The notes: generated from the sequence alone by a model not told the origin. Shown: positions 22,746 through 36,421, counted from the stretch's first letter. The stretch: 64,000 nt of DNA from Viola odorata (GCA_963691705.1 OY829541.1:67179189-67243188), one strand, 5' to 3'. Made by a program: numbers and translations.

Positions 22746-23552
22746 AGAAGAAGAAATGGGTGCAGAGGGATATGGGCGCGGCAATACCAGATTCTGTTGA
22801 TCTCTGTCGTTTAAATCTTCTATTTTTCTCGGGTATTGCCCCACCCCACAAACTAACAAAAAAATCCTATTTTTGTTTTTAAAAAAAAAAATTAACTACT
22901 AGTCCCTGGACTTTTCCAATTTTTATGGAATTTTCGAATACATTATTTTAGGTTTGTTTTCTACTGTATTTTCTTCTTTTTTTGTCCAAAAAGGAAGGCT
23001 AAACTCAAAAGGAACCAAACACGCCTAACGCCAATGGGTCACGCCCATAAGATTATGATCGAGCCAAACCCCAATTCGCGTTGGAGCATCTTCGAGCAAG
23101 TAAAAACTCGGACTAAAAGAATATGTAAAATGTGAAGTAACCTCACGAAATACATGATTAATCATAAAGGAACCAACTGAGGCGAGCTCATGTGGAATAT
23201 TATGAACAATCCACACACAATGAATGGCCAATGAGCACTTACTAAGGACCATATCCACGAAATTCGATTTTGCGAGAGGACCGCTGGTATGCCATTCGAA
23301 TTCAACAGAAAATAAATACAAACAAATTAAAACGATCATTTGAGTGCAAAAGTAAGAAATGCAATATCTCACAGCACAGGCAACACCAAAGATATAGACA
23401 TTTGACACATCCAACAGCTTTTCACACCTAATGGCAAGATAAAAGAAAAGTACCCGTCTATATGTACAGATTGTCCTAACCTATAATTGACTGCCACTGT
23501 AAATGTATAAAGATAGAACACCAAGTAAATGAATTCAACCGCAGCGTGTTCT
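22746..23552. other. Region between the CHX and ALA genes
   Basis: Contains the CHX promoter side and the 3' flank of the flippase gene, both on the minus strand. A 9-A run follows 22875. Frames at 23025-23414 and 23369-23740 have no recognised similarity and probably represent 3' untranslated sequence. Confidence 0.45.
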
Positions 23553-26500
23553 CTACCAGTTTCTCCAACCTGAACTTTCCTCTCGACCACTCGTTCTGCT
23601 GCCATTCCCGTCTGATGACCGGCTTTCATCGTGTAGATGTTTCGAGTGCCATAATTGGATAACATCATGATACATTGGCCGAAATCGAGACTGAAACACC
23701 CGGTAAGAAAAGTAAGGTAGAAGAGTGGAAATGACAACAAGAAGAGTGACTAGCCAATGGAGTGGACTCAGAGCGCAGGCCTCCACGAAAACCATGTATG
23801 CTGTTGTAGACAGTGTAGATGGAAGAGCACCATATACCACCAAAAATATATACCACAAGGCAATGCTTCCCCAGATGAAAAAGTGTTGAATCCAAGTGAA
23901 GTAATTAATCGATAGTGCAATCTGGCAATTCACAACCCAAACCACACATGTATACATTGTGGCCCCGAGGACCTCATAGTCAACTACTTGACCGTCTCTC
24001 CGGAATGCCTGGTTGAACATGGAGTTGGTGGTGAAGAAGAAAATGATGATGGCACTAAGAATTCCATTACCCATCCAACCCAAAATGCGCGACCAGTTGA
24101 AGAGGATGTTCTGTATTCCCTCTGTGTATAGCAAAGGGTACTGCAAAACAGATGGCCATTCTTAGAAAGCAAGGTGCAATCAGACGACCTTTCTTTTAGG
24201 AGCAACCAGCGTCATTCTGCATTTATCTTTGAATAAATATAGTTAAATCGCAGGAGGACAATAGTTCCATACCTTAAGGCAAAGTCGTGCAGAAACATCC
24301 TGATCAAAAACACCAAGGGCAATTACAGGTAGCGAAGTGAAGAACACATTGTAGCATGACATGTACCAATCATTATAAGCAGGTTTGCCAGAGAAAGAAG
24401 CATAGGCCTCAAACCAAAATAAAGTAAGCCCGAACGTTATATTCTTGTAGAAGAAGTAGCATATCTGCAACAAAATACAAACAACAAAGTAAGCCCAGAT
24501 GCAATAATTAGAACACTTTTTCCATCACTTCATTTTTCTGTTTTGGAAAACCATAAGTGTATTTGACAGAAAACAATGCGGTCATTTTTATTTTCATCCT
24601 GTCCCTTGAAATAAACAACCCAGATAAAAAAAAATACTCTGAAAGATAACTAGTGATGGGGAAAAACAGATTTAAAAGGGGTCAAAAGTGTCGTAAAAAT
24701 GAGATATTATAAAAGTTTTACATTTTGGTCTCAAAAGTTTTGTTTTAAATACAAACAACTCTATTTTGAATCAGTTAACACTGTTTGTAACCACAACAAT
24801 CAAAACCGAAAATCCTCTCCATGATGGCAAAAACCGAAAATCATATCCCACTTAAAGTGGAAGATTTGACTCCAACGGAAATATTTTTTAAACCACCTTT
24901 ATATCTCCGAATCTATAAATATGTGTTATCATACTTCTTTTGAGACACCTTAATAAACCAAGTGTGATCATTCTACTTCTGGGTTACTTGTTGTTTAGTT
25001 AGCTAACTACGAGTTAGAAGAGATAGTTATATCCTAGGGTAAATAAATTTCTTTAGGACAACATTTCATCGCGTCTCGATCTTTCACTTTCTTTTTGTGC
25101 AGATTTTTCCAACACAAAGAAGATGATGGAAAACGGATTTTGGAAGGGAAATTAAGAATTCAAAATGTGCATCTTTCAGTTTTAATGGAAAAAGTGCAAT
25201 GATTGTAAATGGCAAGAGAGACCTCAGTCCCTTCATGACGTTAACATATACTTGTACAGAAATGGGAGTTACCATCATTGCTATTCGCCGGTAACACCAA
25301 TGCCCATGTACCAGCAGCAGACGCTCTAGAAAACGGAATTGAGCTATAGAAAAGTCACTCGCCATTGCAGCCTGCAGTAAAATAGCTCCCAATCAGCAGT
25401 GCCTTGTCATCATTTAACTCGATTGCGATGTTTTGCCAATAGAGAACAATTGGTGCAATGATCACAACAAAGATCCTTTTTTTCATAATATATTACAACA
25501 AAGATCTTGGATAAAGAAATATGAAACTTATACCTCAATATTCTACACAAACATAACTTGAAAACAACAGATAAAAGCAAATCAGTTTTACCCTTATGCC
25601 TGAAAACTGAAATGGACAAGTGAGGAGGAACACGCAAAAGCGTAAAACTCTAACAATCTAGAAAGAGAACTAGTGTTATAGATCACGATATGCATCACAT
25701 ACATAATCGACAAGGAATGGCATAGCAGAGAATGGTTACAAAATTGTCATGTAATCTGAAATAATGCCTCAATTCCTAAAAGATACAGACGATCCAGTTT
25801 AAGAATCAGAATAAACATATGCATTCACCTGCATTCCTTCCGCACCACTGATGCCAACTCCAATATCAGCCTCCTGAAGCATGCTTACATCATTTGCCCC
25901 ATCACCAATAGCCAGCGTTGTCTTACCCGTTTCTGTTTTCACCAGTCTTGTCACCTGCACATCTTCTATATTTCTATTAGATTATTTTAATCACTTGCAA
26001 TAGAAATGACCACCTCTACCTAACAACTGGCAATTGCCATGGTACTTACAAGAGCTTTTTGTTTTGGAGAGGACCGGCAACATATGACAGAAGCACAGTT
26101 GTCTGCAAGCTCGAAAAACTCCTTTTTCAGCTTCTTGTCAAGGGCAAAAGTCAGTGACTTTCCATCAATCACCAAACAAAATTCAAAGCCTTCTTTAGCC
26201 GAATGAAGTTGAGATTTTCCGTTGCTTATTTGCTCCATTACACGTCCAATAGAAACCTATGGGATCAAAGATTTTTGTTTTTTCATCACTTCAATAAAGA
26301 TAATAAGCCATCAGCTATAGAATTCCTAACCTTAGAAACTGCCTCCTTGTCTCCCTCTTTTTCCAAGGCTTCAATTTCTGGCAAGTCAAGGGTGATTACA
26401 ATCTGTTCCATCCCTTGTCTCAGTAGACTGCATGCATACCTGTAGCACTTATAATGGTTATAAACGAACCTTCGTTGAAAGTAACATGGTCTCAAACTTC

Positions 26501-29500
26501 ATACCATACCCTATATTTACAGCAGTTTCCATCTTATCGCCAGTCAAGACCCATATTCTTACTCCAGCCTTCGCAAGCTTGTCAATACATTCAGGAACCT
26601 GACATGAGACAACACCATAGTTATTATCATCCAGCAAAAGTATATTCTGCAAAATTAAGTCCCCTAAAGTGTGTGGTCAGCCATTTGAGTCACTGTACAG
26701 TATTCATAGTAACGCTTATATGAATAGGTTCCTAAGAGGAGAGTTAGGACTAGTACTGCTTAAATCAACCATTTTTCTATGATGCAAATAGTTCCTTTAA
26801 TTCTTGGTACCTACCCCCTTTTGCAATTTGTCCTCGACAGCTGTAGCACCAAGAAGAAATAAATCCCTCTCAATTTTATCGGCAAGTTCATCCAACAGTT
26901 TGTCTCGTTTTGCAGTTACACTTGCTTTGGCTTTTGAAAAATCCGCTTCCCATGTTCTATACTCATCTTCATCAAGTTCACGGTAGGCCACCAACAAAGT
27001 TCGTAACCCTGCCTCAGAATATCTCTTTGCATGCTCCTTGGTCTTAGCCTCAAAATGCCGTCCGTCTTTTGAGAGCCTTTCAAGAATCACACTACATATA
27101 TTTTCAAGCAATAACATTTCAGAAATCACAGCAGATTAGTGAAAGTTTGATAGTAGTAGTCAAACAGCAACTTTAATAGTTTGTGATGAAGTTTCTTGGA
27201 GAAGGATTGGAACCTGTCTGCACCCTTGCAAAGAAGAAGTAGCTTATTCTCAGCGCTTCTCACGATCACAGACATTCTTTTGCGGGAAGTACTGAACTCT
27301 AAAACTTGAAGTACCTTGTATTCTCTGGAATACAGAAACTGGGGTCACATGACATATTGAATACAATGCTTGGAGGAAATAACAGAAATACATAACAAGA
27401 CACGTGTATGAGGAAGTATGTATCTGATTCCAGTAATTCCTTGACATTTGTTCCAGGAGTGAAGGATTTTATTTATTTTCTTTAATTTCACAGACCGTGT
27501 GACCCAAAGACACAACTGTAAGGTGTACTTCGGAATTTCCCGCTCCACGAAGACTGCCTCACCCCCAATTTCCCCTTCCAGATTTACTGCAAAGTTTCCT
27601 TCTTTTGGTGGCTTCTATGCTGGAATTTAAAATTTTATACAATTTCCAAGTCCATCGTCCATGGAGAAATGGACTCTGAGTTACCAGGCCATGCAAGAAC
27701 ACTTTTTTTAAGCAATAGCAAAGCCAGAAAAGGAACCCTGCCATTAGTGTTGGAAGGCTTTCTCCATATAATACAGTGTAATGAAGATGTTCACGATAAA
27801 AACATGCAATGGTACAACCTATGTACTAGGAAATGAAAACCTCGGGTTGAATATTAAGTGCTTTCAATCAAAAGGATCCCTGGTTTCTGCAGGAGCAACT
27901 TACAAGGATTTACTTTTCCTTTCAACAAGTTACTATCCAAGGTAATTAAAAGAAAGCACTGTAAACGATCTCTATATCTCTCCTTCATGTGCACCAAGTT
28001 ACAGAAATCATTTGAATTTCAGGTAGATCAAAGGCAACTACATCTAAATAATGTAAGCTAACAAGTAATCAATCATAATGGCAAAAGATTGAACTAAAGC
28101 CACACATCATAATAATTCTTTAACCAAAACAAGAATAAATGCTCACCTAGAAAATTTCTTACAAGTCTCAGGGTCAAGCTCACGCATTTTGATGGTTGTT
28201 TGCGTCCTTTCAAATAACTCAAAGCCGATCTCCCTTGCAGCAGTAACAAAGGCAGCTTCATCCGGTGATTCGGCTTCATAAGAAATTTCACCTGTTTCTC
28301 TATTATGCTCAGGAACTGCAGTATTGCAAAGTGCCAAAACTTGAAAGAACTTCTGAATGAGATCTGAATTAGGTTCTTCGACCCACCGTCCATCCATTAT
28401 ACGCTCATCGTGGAAGTTGAATCCCTTGATTGAATGTTCTGATCCTGGCTCATCAGTTGAAGTGTCATCAACTTCCGGCAGTCTATCACCTCTTCTTCGC
28501 ATCAGGGCTTTTTCTACTTCTGTCATACCGCGACCATAAGGAGTTCCTCCTATTGAAGACTTGGCAAACTCCATAGAGTTACATGTTAAAGTACCTGTCT
28601 TGTCAGACAGTATAGTGTAGACCTGCCCAAGTTCCTCATTCAGGTTGGACGTGCGTGCATGTGCCGGCTTGTCACTTTCCTCATGGTACATTTCCTGATC
28701 TTGGTTAATGAAAATGCTCTGTAAAACCTTTACAATCTCAATTGACACATACAAGGATATTGGGATCAAATATCCATAGAGCATAAGTGCTGTCAAGAAA
28801 TGAAAAGATGCAGCAAGCCACGCTCTGTGGGGGTCAAAAAACACGGTTGCTTTATCAGGGCGGAGATACCACCTTCTTTGTTTTCCATCACTAATGTCTA
28901 ATTTGGTCTCAATTCCAAAAAATAGAGATCCAAGAAAAGATATAAAAATCAAGGTGCTGAAAAGGATGTATATTATCTTGTCCATTTTCCTTTCAATATT
29001 ACTCCTCTTAGAAGGTGGATCAACGGCATTCTGCATCACCTTTGTGTCATGCCCCGTGAAAATAACCACACCATATGTGTACTCGGTGTTCTTGAGCTTA
29101 GAGTCTCTCAAGAGAACCTGCTTCAGTGAAAGCGGGTAGTCATTTCCATCATAGTGCAATGTTCCAACAAAGGAATAAAGATGTTCATTTGGGTCCTCGC
29201 ACTTGATCGTAGCCTTAAATCTCCTCAAGGATTCTTCATCGCGTAAAGATGTTGTCACCTCTAAGGCATGCTTCAATTTTAAGTTAGTCTCCCCATCAAG
29301 ATTCAAAGTCTCAACATAACAAATTCCATCCTCGTTGTTTGATGAAAGAAGAAGCAAGTCAGCAGGAAAATATTCATCCTTACAGACCTTAATAACATCC
29401 CCCACGCGGAGTTGCTTCCACTTAGTCTCGTAAAAAGTATAATTTTTACCATACACTTTGACCTTTCTATTGTTAGCCTCTATATCCTGAAACCATCCAA

Positions 29501-30315
29501 AGTCTCAATCAATACCGTGCAAGGCATCTAGAAGAACTTCTATAAAATAATAATATAGGTAGAGGTAGCATTGACAAAACAAGTTATGCTCGGAGGAGAA
29601 AACACATGGAACAAGCCGTAGATAAGAAGAGAAACAAAAGTACAAAGTCAGCACGCAAGAAAAGCTTCAAAGACTTCATTTCAATATTCAGGGCTATAGT
29701 TCTGATCCATACTGGGAAAGGGCCCGTATTCCTTCCTAATTATAGTCAAAACGCACCTAGCATGGTTTGAGCCAATGCAACTCAAGTTCTCCATGGAAAA
29801 CCAAACAAATTAGCTTGAATATTAGAAATCCATATTACACAACATAAATCCAGTATGTGCTAACTACTACAAGAGCTAGAGACCACAAAATATGGTTAAT
29901 GCATTCAAAGAAAAAGATTCACAAGTATTACCTGCTTTCTTCGCCTCCAATCTTCCACACCTTCTTTGGCCATTGTAGCTCCAATCACTACTAGCAGAGG
30001 TGCAAGAACACTAGGCGCGGAATAGGGGGCCAACGGACTGAACGCAACACAAGCTACCACAAGAAAGTATATATTTGCAACTCTCCTAAACTGCTCAAAC
30101 AAAGCCTTCGGTATAAAGTTAAAGGCTGTATACTTGGTAGTTGCTACATAATTTCCCTTGTAATTCAGCTTAATTGCCTCTGGATTATCAGGGTCATTGC
30201 AGTACACCACCCTAGAATAACCTTTTTCCCCAATTCGAGAATGTTCATGTCCACCTAAAGCTTTAAAACATGAGAAAGAATATATCTTGCTAAAATGTAT
30301 ACCTCTCCTAGTCAT
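23553..30315 (-). CDS. P4-type phospholipid-transporting ATPase (ALA8-12 group), 11 exons
   Basis: Exons (high to low): 29932-30315, 28147-29486, 27214-27324, 26815-27091, 26510-26598, 26331-26439, 26050-26256, 25829-25954, 25273-25371, 24273-24464, 23553-24140. They sum to 1173 aa in one uninterrupted frame. The product flips phospholipids to the cytosolic leaflet, normally with an ALIS/CDC50 subunit (family knowledge). Visible motifs: N-terminal [14 protein letters not shown]; actuator LDGETNLK; P4-specific [10 protein letters not shown] in TM4; phosphorylation site [34 protein letters not shown]; then C-terminal membrane helices ([22 protein letters not shown]). The residue two before ILSDK is Tyr where the plant group usually has Asp; the phosphorylated Asp is intact. 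The N-terminus ([14 protein letters not shown]) fits the ALA8-12 group. The gene looks functional. The longest introns are 25372-25828, 24465-25272 and 27325-28146. Confidence 0.92.
24640..25080. other. Possible transposon remnant in an ALA intron
   Basis: Within the 808-bp intron 24465-25272, an AT-rich block contains a TATA-like tataaatatg (near 24916) and wording reminiscent of a plant LTR (cccacttaaagtggaag upstream, cttctgggttacttg downstream). No termini or duplication were found, so the call is tentative. Confidence 0.25.
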
Positions 30316-30742
30316 TCTGCTTCCTTATATTCAAATGGGTAACTCTAATTCTCCCAAGAAAAGGGGTTTTATCTTCAGTTTCCACACCCCCAAGAAAAAA
30401 CAACAGATCAAGCCGCCCTCATAAACACATTCATATTGATATTCCCACTTCCACAAAAGCACCCAAACTATTTCGAGGACTCAAAATGCAAACTCAAACT
30501 AAAGACACCCTTTATCTATACTCTAAACAAATCCACCATCATAACAAAATAGCTACAAACCAAACAAGCATATGTTACTTGTATATATGTCAAGCTGCAG
30601 CTCAACTTGGTCCTAAAAAGTAAAATGAGCTATAAAGTTTGAAACTTTGAAAAGCAAATGCATTGTAAACAGGTCCAACTTTTAGCCACAACAAAACCCA
30701 GAATGAGAAAGATGGAATTTAAGTAGAGAACAGGAAGGAAAC

Positions 30743-31063
30743 ATGAGCTCCACTAGCCAAAGCAAAATGTTGAAGTGGAACCTTGGAGCTAAAAAGAATG
30801 GTCCTTTACTAGCTAGATTAATTCCTTACTTCAGATACTACAGCAAGAGATCTCTTTCTTGTTGTGAGAGGAGGAGGAAGGGAAAAGGTGGGTTTTTGGT
30901 CGCTGGGAAGGTTTTAGTACACAGTGGAGTGGTTAGCTTTGCCGCTTCAACAAGCAAAAGTGAGCTTACGAATGAATTGAAGCAGGTGATTCTTGCCCAC
31001 GAAACACAGTACGACACGTGGGTAATGAAGTTTGGTGAACAAGTGGCACAGAAGGATGTGTAG
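30743..31063 (+). CDS. Hypothetical 106-aa protein, divergent from the ALA gene
   Basis: ATG at 30743 opens a 106-codon frame starting ~430 bp from the oppositely oriented ALA start. The N-terminal half is basic and Ser-rich (KRSLSCCERRRKGKG). The C-terminal half is hydrophilic and helix-like (SELTNELKQVILAHETQYD). No known domain is recognised. An N-terminal organelle-targeting segment is possible by composition. It may be a small gene sharing a bidirectional promoter with the flippase gene, or a chance frame in its leader. Confidence 0.35.
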   Translation: MSSTSQSKMLKWNLGAKKNGPLLARLIPYFRYYSKRSLSCCERRRKGKGGFLVAGKVLVHSGVVSFAASTSKSELTNELKQVILAHETQYDTWVMKFGEQVAQKDV

Positions 31064-32513
31064 TCCTGTGTGGTACGTTATCAGCTCTAGTAGGTTCTGT
31101 TGTTTTCTGTATAAATAGATTATGATTATGATACCCAAGGTAACAGGAAAGACAAATGGAATGGTCCAGCGTCAAGAAAACCCATGTTGAAACAAGAAAA
31201 ACCATTTCATTTTCTGGGATTTTTTTCTTTAACTTATATTTAAGGGTATTCGTTTCCGTTGATGGTTAGACATCCTCCCTTCTTGAGTAAAAAAAATTGT
31301 TACTTTCAGCAAGAATATATTTTTCACTTTTATTTTCATGTATATTAATGAGATTTGCAAGACCCTGTTGGCCATTTACGGGACAGGAAGTAATAGTTAT
31401 GGTTATAGAGAGGGCCCGTCAATTTCTTTTCATGGTCACTATTGATCATATTCTAAAAAAACATAAAAGATATTCTAGTTTAATCAGAAATTTTAAAAAT
31501 AAAGAAAAATGAGTAATAAAAGAAGAAATCAGCAACGAGGTTAGCTTTTTGGTGCACATAAGTCAAAGATGAATGCTCTAACAGATAATTTCTTTACTTG
31601 AGAAAAACGTCTGTAATAATTTTCTATTTTGACGAATAAAATTGTCGAATATACCAATTATATTTGTGTGTTTCTAACGTGATTAAAAAAATGTGGACAC
31701 TTGTTCTTCTGACTTACACATTTGGTTTACATCCGGAATTGTTTTTCTTTGGTTGTCATTTTCGTACGATCATGTTATCTTGTCCCTATCTGACGACCCT
31801 ATCGCCATCTCTCTAATTAACTTAGCTTATCCTGAATACTGAATAGACAAGGAGAGGGTAGGTTACTTAACTTGTCCACTTACGACAATAATGAGGGTTG
31901 GTGACTCATATGGGTGTGCTTTTGCATGGAATTGCTTCACTTGCAATTTAAAAGCATTGCCCAATTTCTTCCATTGCTACAATTATTCGTTTCACTCCAC
32001 ACCTACACTACACACAAAAGAAGAGCAGTTAGAGCAATTGAGGTCTTGCTTGTATAATATTGGCCATTGTTTTTCTTTTTCATAAATAGAAATTACAATA
32101 AATTAATAATTCCAATGTAATTGTTAGTTATCAAAATATCGTTAAAAGATTATTTTTTTCGTATATTAAGGATATTTCGCCTTTTATACGATAAAATATC
32201 AGTGAAATCATAGAGTTAAGAAAATACAATATCCCTAATTCACCGAAATTGTTTCCATTGTTAAGTCATACAATAAAATATAAATTATGTAAAATGAAAA
32301 ATTCGACAATTTGTTGCTCTAATAAAAAATTCAAATATATATACAAAAATTGTTAAAATACTTTTTTAGATGTAAAAAAATAGGTCAATAAGAAAATGTT
32401 ATTGCTGGTAATTGTAGAAAAAAATTAATATTAATACTATAATAATATAATAAAGGATATAAAAATATATTAGCAATATAGAAGTTGGAAAATCTTGGCA
32501 TTCCCATAAATAA
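31064..32513. other. AT-rich intergenic stretch
   Basis: No convincing gene. Open frames at 31297-31512 and 31891-32085 are short and unrecognised. AT content rises sharply after 32090. Confidence 0.45.
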
Positions 32514-32681
32514 CAAAAAATTCCGTACCTTTTTTCGAACGTACGTTAATCCTTAACGTACTTCCGAGAAAAAATTCGGAGCAAAATTGTCTCAAATAGT
32601 GACTGTTCCGGCCGTCTTAAGATACGTTCCGAAACAGTAAAAGTAAATGTTAAAACGTCATACATTTCGGACCAGAGGGAG
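32514..32681. mobile_element. Stowaway-type MITE, copy 3, truncated
   Basis: 168 bp matching the right half of copy 2 in the same orientation (aaaaaattccgtacc... through gaccagagggag), followed by ta at 32682-32683. The left half and left terminus are absent. Confidence 0.8.
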
Positions 32682-32683
32682 TA

Positions 32684-33783
32684 CATTATTTTAACGAAAT
32701 AAGTGCCCATGGTGATGGGCCCATGTGCTCCTCAGGGCCCATTACAGATGTATATTTTCCCTGCTCTGAAGAAGATAGAACGGAATCCGAATCCTCACGA
32801 GGCTTACAACCCAAATTGGGCTTTATTTTAATGTTGCACATTAGAAGCCCATAAGTATTGTATTCAACAGATGAGCTCAGGGCCATGTTATTGGGCCTAA
32901 GTAGTTCTCCATAACAGATTTATGTGTTTTTTTAAGAATTAAATATAAAAAATTAATAGAAAAAGATAAAATTCGAAGGACTACTATGAAAGAATTGAAA
33001 ATTAGAGAACTCGAATATTGAGATCTAGCCTCTTTACTTTGTGGAAAGCGCTAATGAACTACAGAGTCATTGGTAATTCTCAATATATGATTAAAACACT
33101 AGTTTTCAAGCATGATATATAGATACCATATTCATTCAATTAATAATACCGAACATAAAATAAAGAAAAAATAGTAATCTTATTTGATATTTTTTATAAA
33201 ATAAGGAGGATCGGATCGGGTCGGGTCACATGGGATTTTTAATTTTATTTCAATCCATATCCATAAACGAAACACAAGATTTGATAGAGAGGAAGCGCAC
33301 AGTGCATGTGAAGCAATAGTGCACATTTAATTTGTAACTAGTGTGTCCAGGGCACAACCACCACTCTGTGGAGATATGGTTTGTCTAATTGTGTGCTCAA
33401 CATTTCTCATGAATAAAAAATTTAAAAAATGAAATAAGATGATGATTTTTGTAAGAATTAAATATATAAAAAATTAGAATTTTTTAAAAAGTATTATGAA
33501 ATATTTTATTAATATTTGTCCTTAATTAATTATTTTTTTGGGAGAATCCTTAATTAACTAAGTCCTTAATGAAGGGGGAGAAGAATAGTTAGTGCGGGCC
33601 CAGCTAGGTAGGGGTCATAATTTCATGTTCCAAATCGAACATAATTTGTCTGAATAATTTGTTGGGTTTGATTTTTTTGTTCTTCAATGTTTTGTATGAT
33701 TAATTGTTTAGAATATTAAAAAGAAGATTAGTTGTCCCTTCAAATCTTGGGGGAGATTCTTGACTTCTTGCTTGCTCTTATTC
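32684..33783. other. Intergenic, no gene recognised
   Basis: Mixed sequence with TGGGCC-type words near 32718, 32818 and 32894 that resemble plant site II promoter elements, then AT-rich DNA. A short minus frame (32686-32886) is unsupported. Confidence 0.35.
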
Positions 33784-33785
33784 TA

Positions 33786-34459
33786 CTCCCTCCGTCATTT
33801 TTTATCAGTCGTTCTAGCCAAAAAACGCTTGCCTTCAATTAATTAACGTTGTTGCCATTTCGGTCCCTTAAATTCGTGTTTTATCAAAAACGCCCATCGT
33901 TCCCTTGCTGAGCCACGCGTCATACAAGGTAAAAAAGGGAAACGAAAAAATTAAAGGACCATATTTGATCAAAGTATCTCTGCCATGGAAAAGATGGTGT
34001 CAGCAAAATCAGAAAAAGTTTTTCTCTCTCATCTTTCCTCCTCCGATTTCAAATCGCAAATAAAACATGTTTGGCTGCTCGGACTGGCGCGACGAGCATA
34101 GATTCTTGCCGGAAATGACGAGCCGAGAAGACTGGCGCGTGGCCGGAGCTCTAGCTGCTTCGGCGGCGCGTGACAGCGATTGGCAGCTCGGAATGGTGCC
34201 ATTCGACCTTCTCCCGACTCGAGACGTCCTTCCGCTCCTTTCTGTGGCGGAGGTGAGAATAGAAAACGATCACAGACGAAGCAATATTCGGACAGAGGGA
34301 GGAAGAAAGAAAAGAGAGAAAGAAAGAAAGAAAAGAGAGAGAAAATGAAGGATGGGCGAATCAGAGGGTGACATGTGGCGGAGATGCTGACTTTTGTCTC
34401 CCTTGGGCTAAAACACCGTGATTCACTCCCTCGCGTCTGATAAAAAATGACGGAGGGAG
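33786..34459. mobile_element. Stowaway/mariner-type element, 674 bp, GC-rich core
   Basis: Terminal inverted repeats of at least 22 bp (CTCCCTCCGTCATTTTTTAT and inverse), flanked by TA (33784-33785, 34460-34461). It is longer than a typical Stowaway MITE. The core 34060-34260 is much richer in GC than its surroundings and open in both directions (34067-34348 +, 34029-34472 -), followed by an (agaaa)n tract. The core may be captured host DNA; no family is recognised. Confidence 0.75.
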
Positions 34460-34461
34460 TA

Positions 34462-35299
34462 CTAAACTCCATGTGGGGTGCGACCTACTTGTATAGACTC
34501 TTCAAAACCATCGATTCATCACCCAAATTCTAAAAATCTAGGTTGGCCAATATTATTTCGTAACTCGACCTAAATAATACGAAGGTTCAAAACTTTACAT
34601 TACTTACTTGTTGTTATGAGACGGAGATAAAATTCGCTATTTGCATATCTAGATTTACATTTCTAGATCAGGATCAACAAATTAAATTTCGATTTCATTT
34701 ATTGAAAATTTATTAAGGATAATGGATTTAAACTATTGGAATGGAAGTATAAACTATGGTAGATTACAAGATTTTTGTTTTGAAAATTTTAAGATTGATC
34801 TTAGGTCTTTCAAGCCCCCGCGATTTTATTATACTTTTTAAAATTCAACAATATTTAAAGTTTTAAATTAAAATATTTTCATTATGGAAAAAAACAAGTC
34901 TTTTTTTTCTTTCTTAAAATGGGACTTATTTTATTTTATTTTTAAATTCAAAACCCAAATTACTTATTTTTATTTTTATTGAATCAATTTTGTGAATATT
35001 TTTAAAGTGCAATTTGAATTGTCTTATCAGACAAATGGTGGGAGTTAAAATATAAATATATAAAAAAAGAAAGAATGAAAACTCAAATCTGAATCTTTCT
35101 CGGCGGTCCCCACCAACCATTTGCCTTCAGTTTCACCTCTCTCATAAAACACTTAAAAAACAAAAAAACCTAAAATCTATTTAATATAATTTGACTAAAT
35201 TTATAGTACTAGTATTTTTAATTTTTAATTTCTCTTCTCTAGTTCATAATCATATTCATATTTATCATATCTTTACAAAAATATACAGACACCCTTTAA
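34462..35299. other. AT-rich intergenic stretch upstream of the kinase gene
   Basis: No gene seen. Long A/T runs; probably contains distal promoter of the kinase gene. Confidence 0.4.
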
Positions 35300-36421
35300 A
35301 AAAAGAAGCAATTTTTCTTTTGATCTCATCGTCCTCCTCGAAGTAACTGGCCTTCCAAGGAGCTGAATCCGCCGTCGTTCCAAGATTTTCAGACTTAACT
35401 ACCAGTCAAGGTCAGTTTTCCTTTTCCAGAAACCCTAAAGTCTTGATTTTGGAATTCCTGAAGTCTGCTTGCTCACTGAGGTGTGATGGTTTAGTTTGAA
35501 AATTTTGGTTTTTAAGGTGGATGTGGGTGCTTTGGGATATATCGGAGTTAAAGTTTGTTGCTTTAGTTGAATTGGGCATCTAAATTATGGTATTTGGAGA
35601 TGTAATTTGATTGGAAATGACGATTATTTTAGGGAAAGCCTTATTTTGTGTTTTGAGAATTGAGTGTGTTTTGAAGTATTAGGAGTGTAAGTTCTCTCTT
35701 TTTCTTCTGCTGGAAATGATATGGAAATTTGAGTTCTTAAGCATACCTACTGTTAATTCACCGCCCCCCCATCCCCCCCCCCCCCCATTGTTAATAGGTC
35801 TTAGTAGTGTTATTTTCATGCGTGCTAAGGGCTACAGTGGATTAAACTGCTTAAACTGTTTATTTTTTATTCTCTAGAGTTAATATGCTACTGAAATTCA
35901 TAAAGTGTTCATAATAATTTTATGTCCACAAGAAATTCAAGTGCTGAATACCTTTTTTCCCCTTTATTTCCAGGTTTGGCAGAACATTACGGTTCTTTTG
36001 ATTCTGCATGCATCTCACGATTGAAGCTCATTTTCGAGTTACTTTTCAGTAGCATCTGTACCTCCTTCCCTCTAGAGCAGTCTACCTAGCTCATGGACTG
36101 TCTGCTTATTCAAGTGAACAAATCTGGATAACACTACCTTCTCACTCTTTTGCTATTTGGTTCGTGTAGTTTCAAAGTTACTGAGATTATTTTGATCTGT
36201 TTTGGTCAAATTTTCTATTTGCAATAAGAATGATTAGGTAGCATCATCTAAATACAACGAGATTCATAAACTGTTTTCTATTGAAGGAGGAAAAAATGCT
36301 ACCAAATTGGAAGAAACCCCACATCAGCTTAAGTTTTATCTTCTCTGTATATATTTTATTTATGTTCGCCGGAACATCTGGGAATAAAGAGGCTGTTAAT
36401 GGTGTGCTATAAGAAGAAACC
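35300..36421 (+). promoter_or_regulatory. 5' leader of the kinase gene with probable leader intron
   Basis: The sequence turns CT-rich at ~35320, as in plant leaders. A donor CAAG|GTCAGT lies near 35409 and a pyrimidine-rich acceptor TTTCCAG near 35973, so a leader intron is likely. Within it 35762-35787 is almost all C. No long ORF precedes the kinase ATG. Confidence 0.45.
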
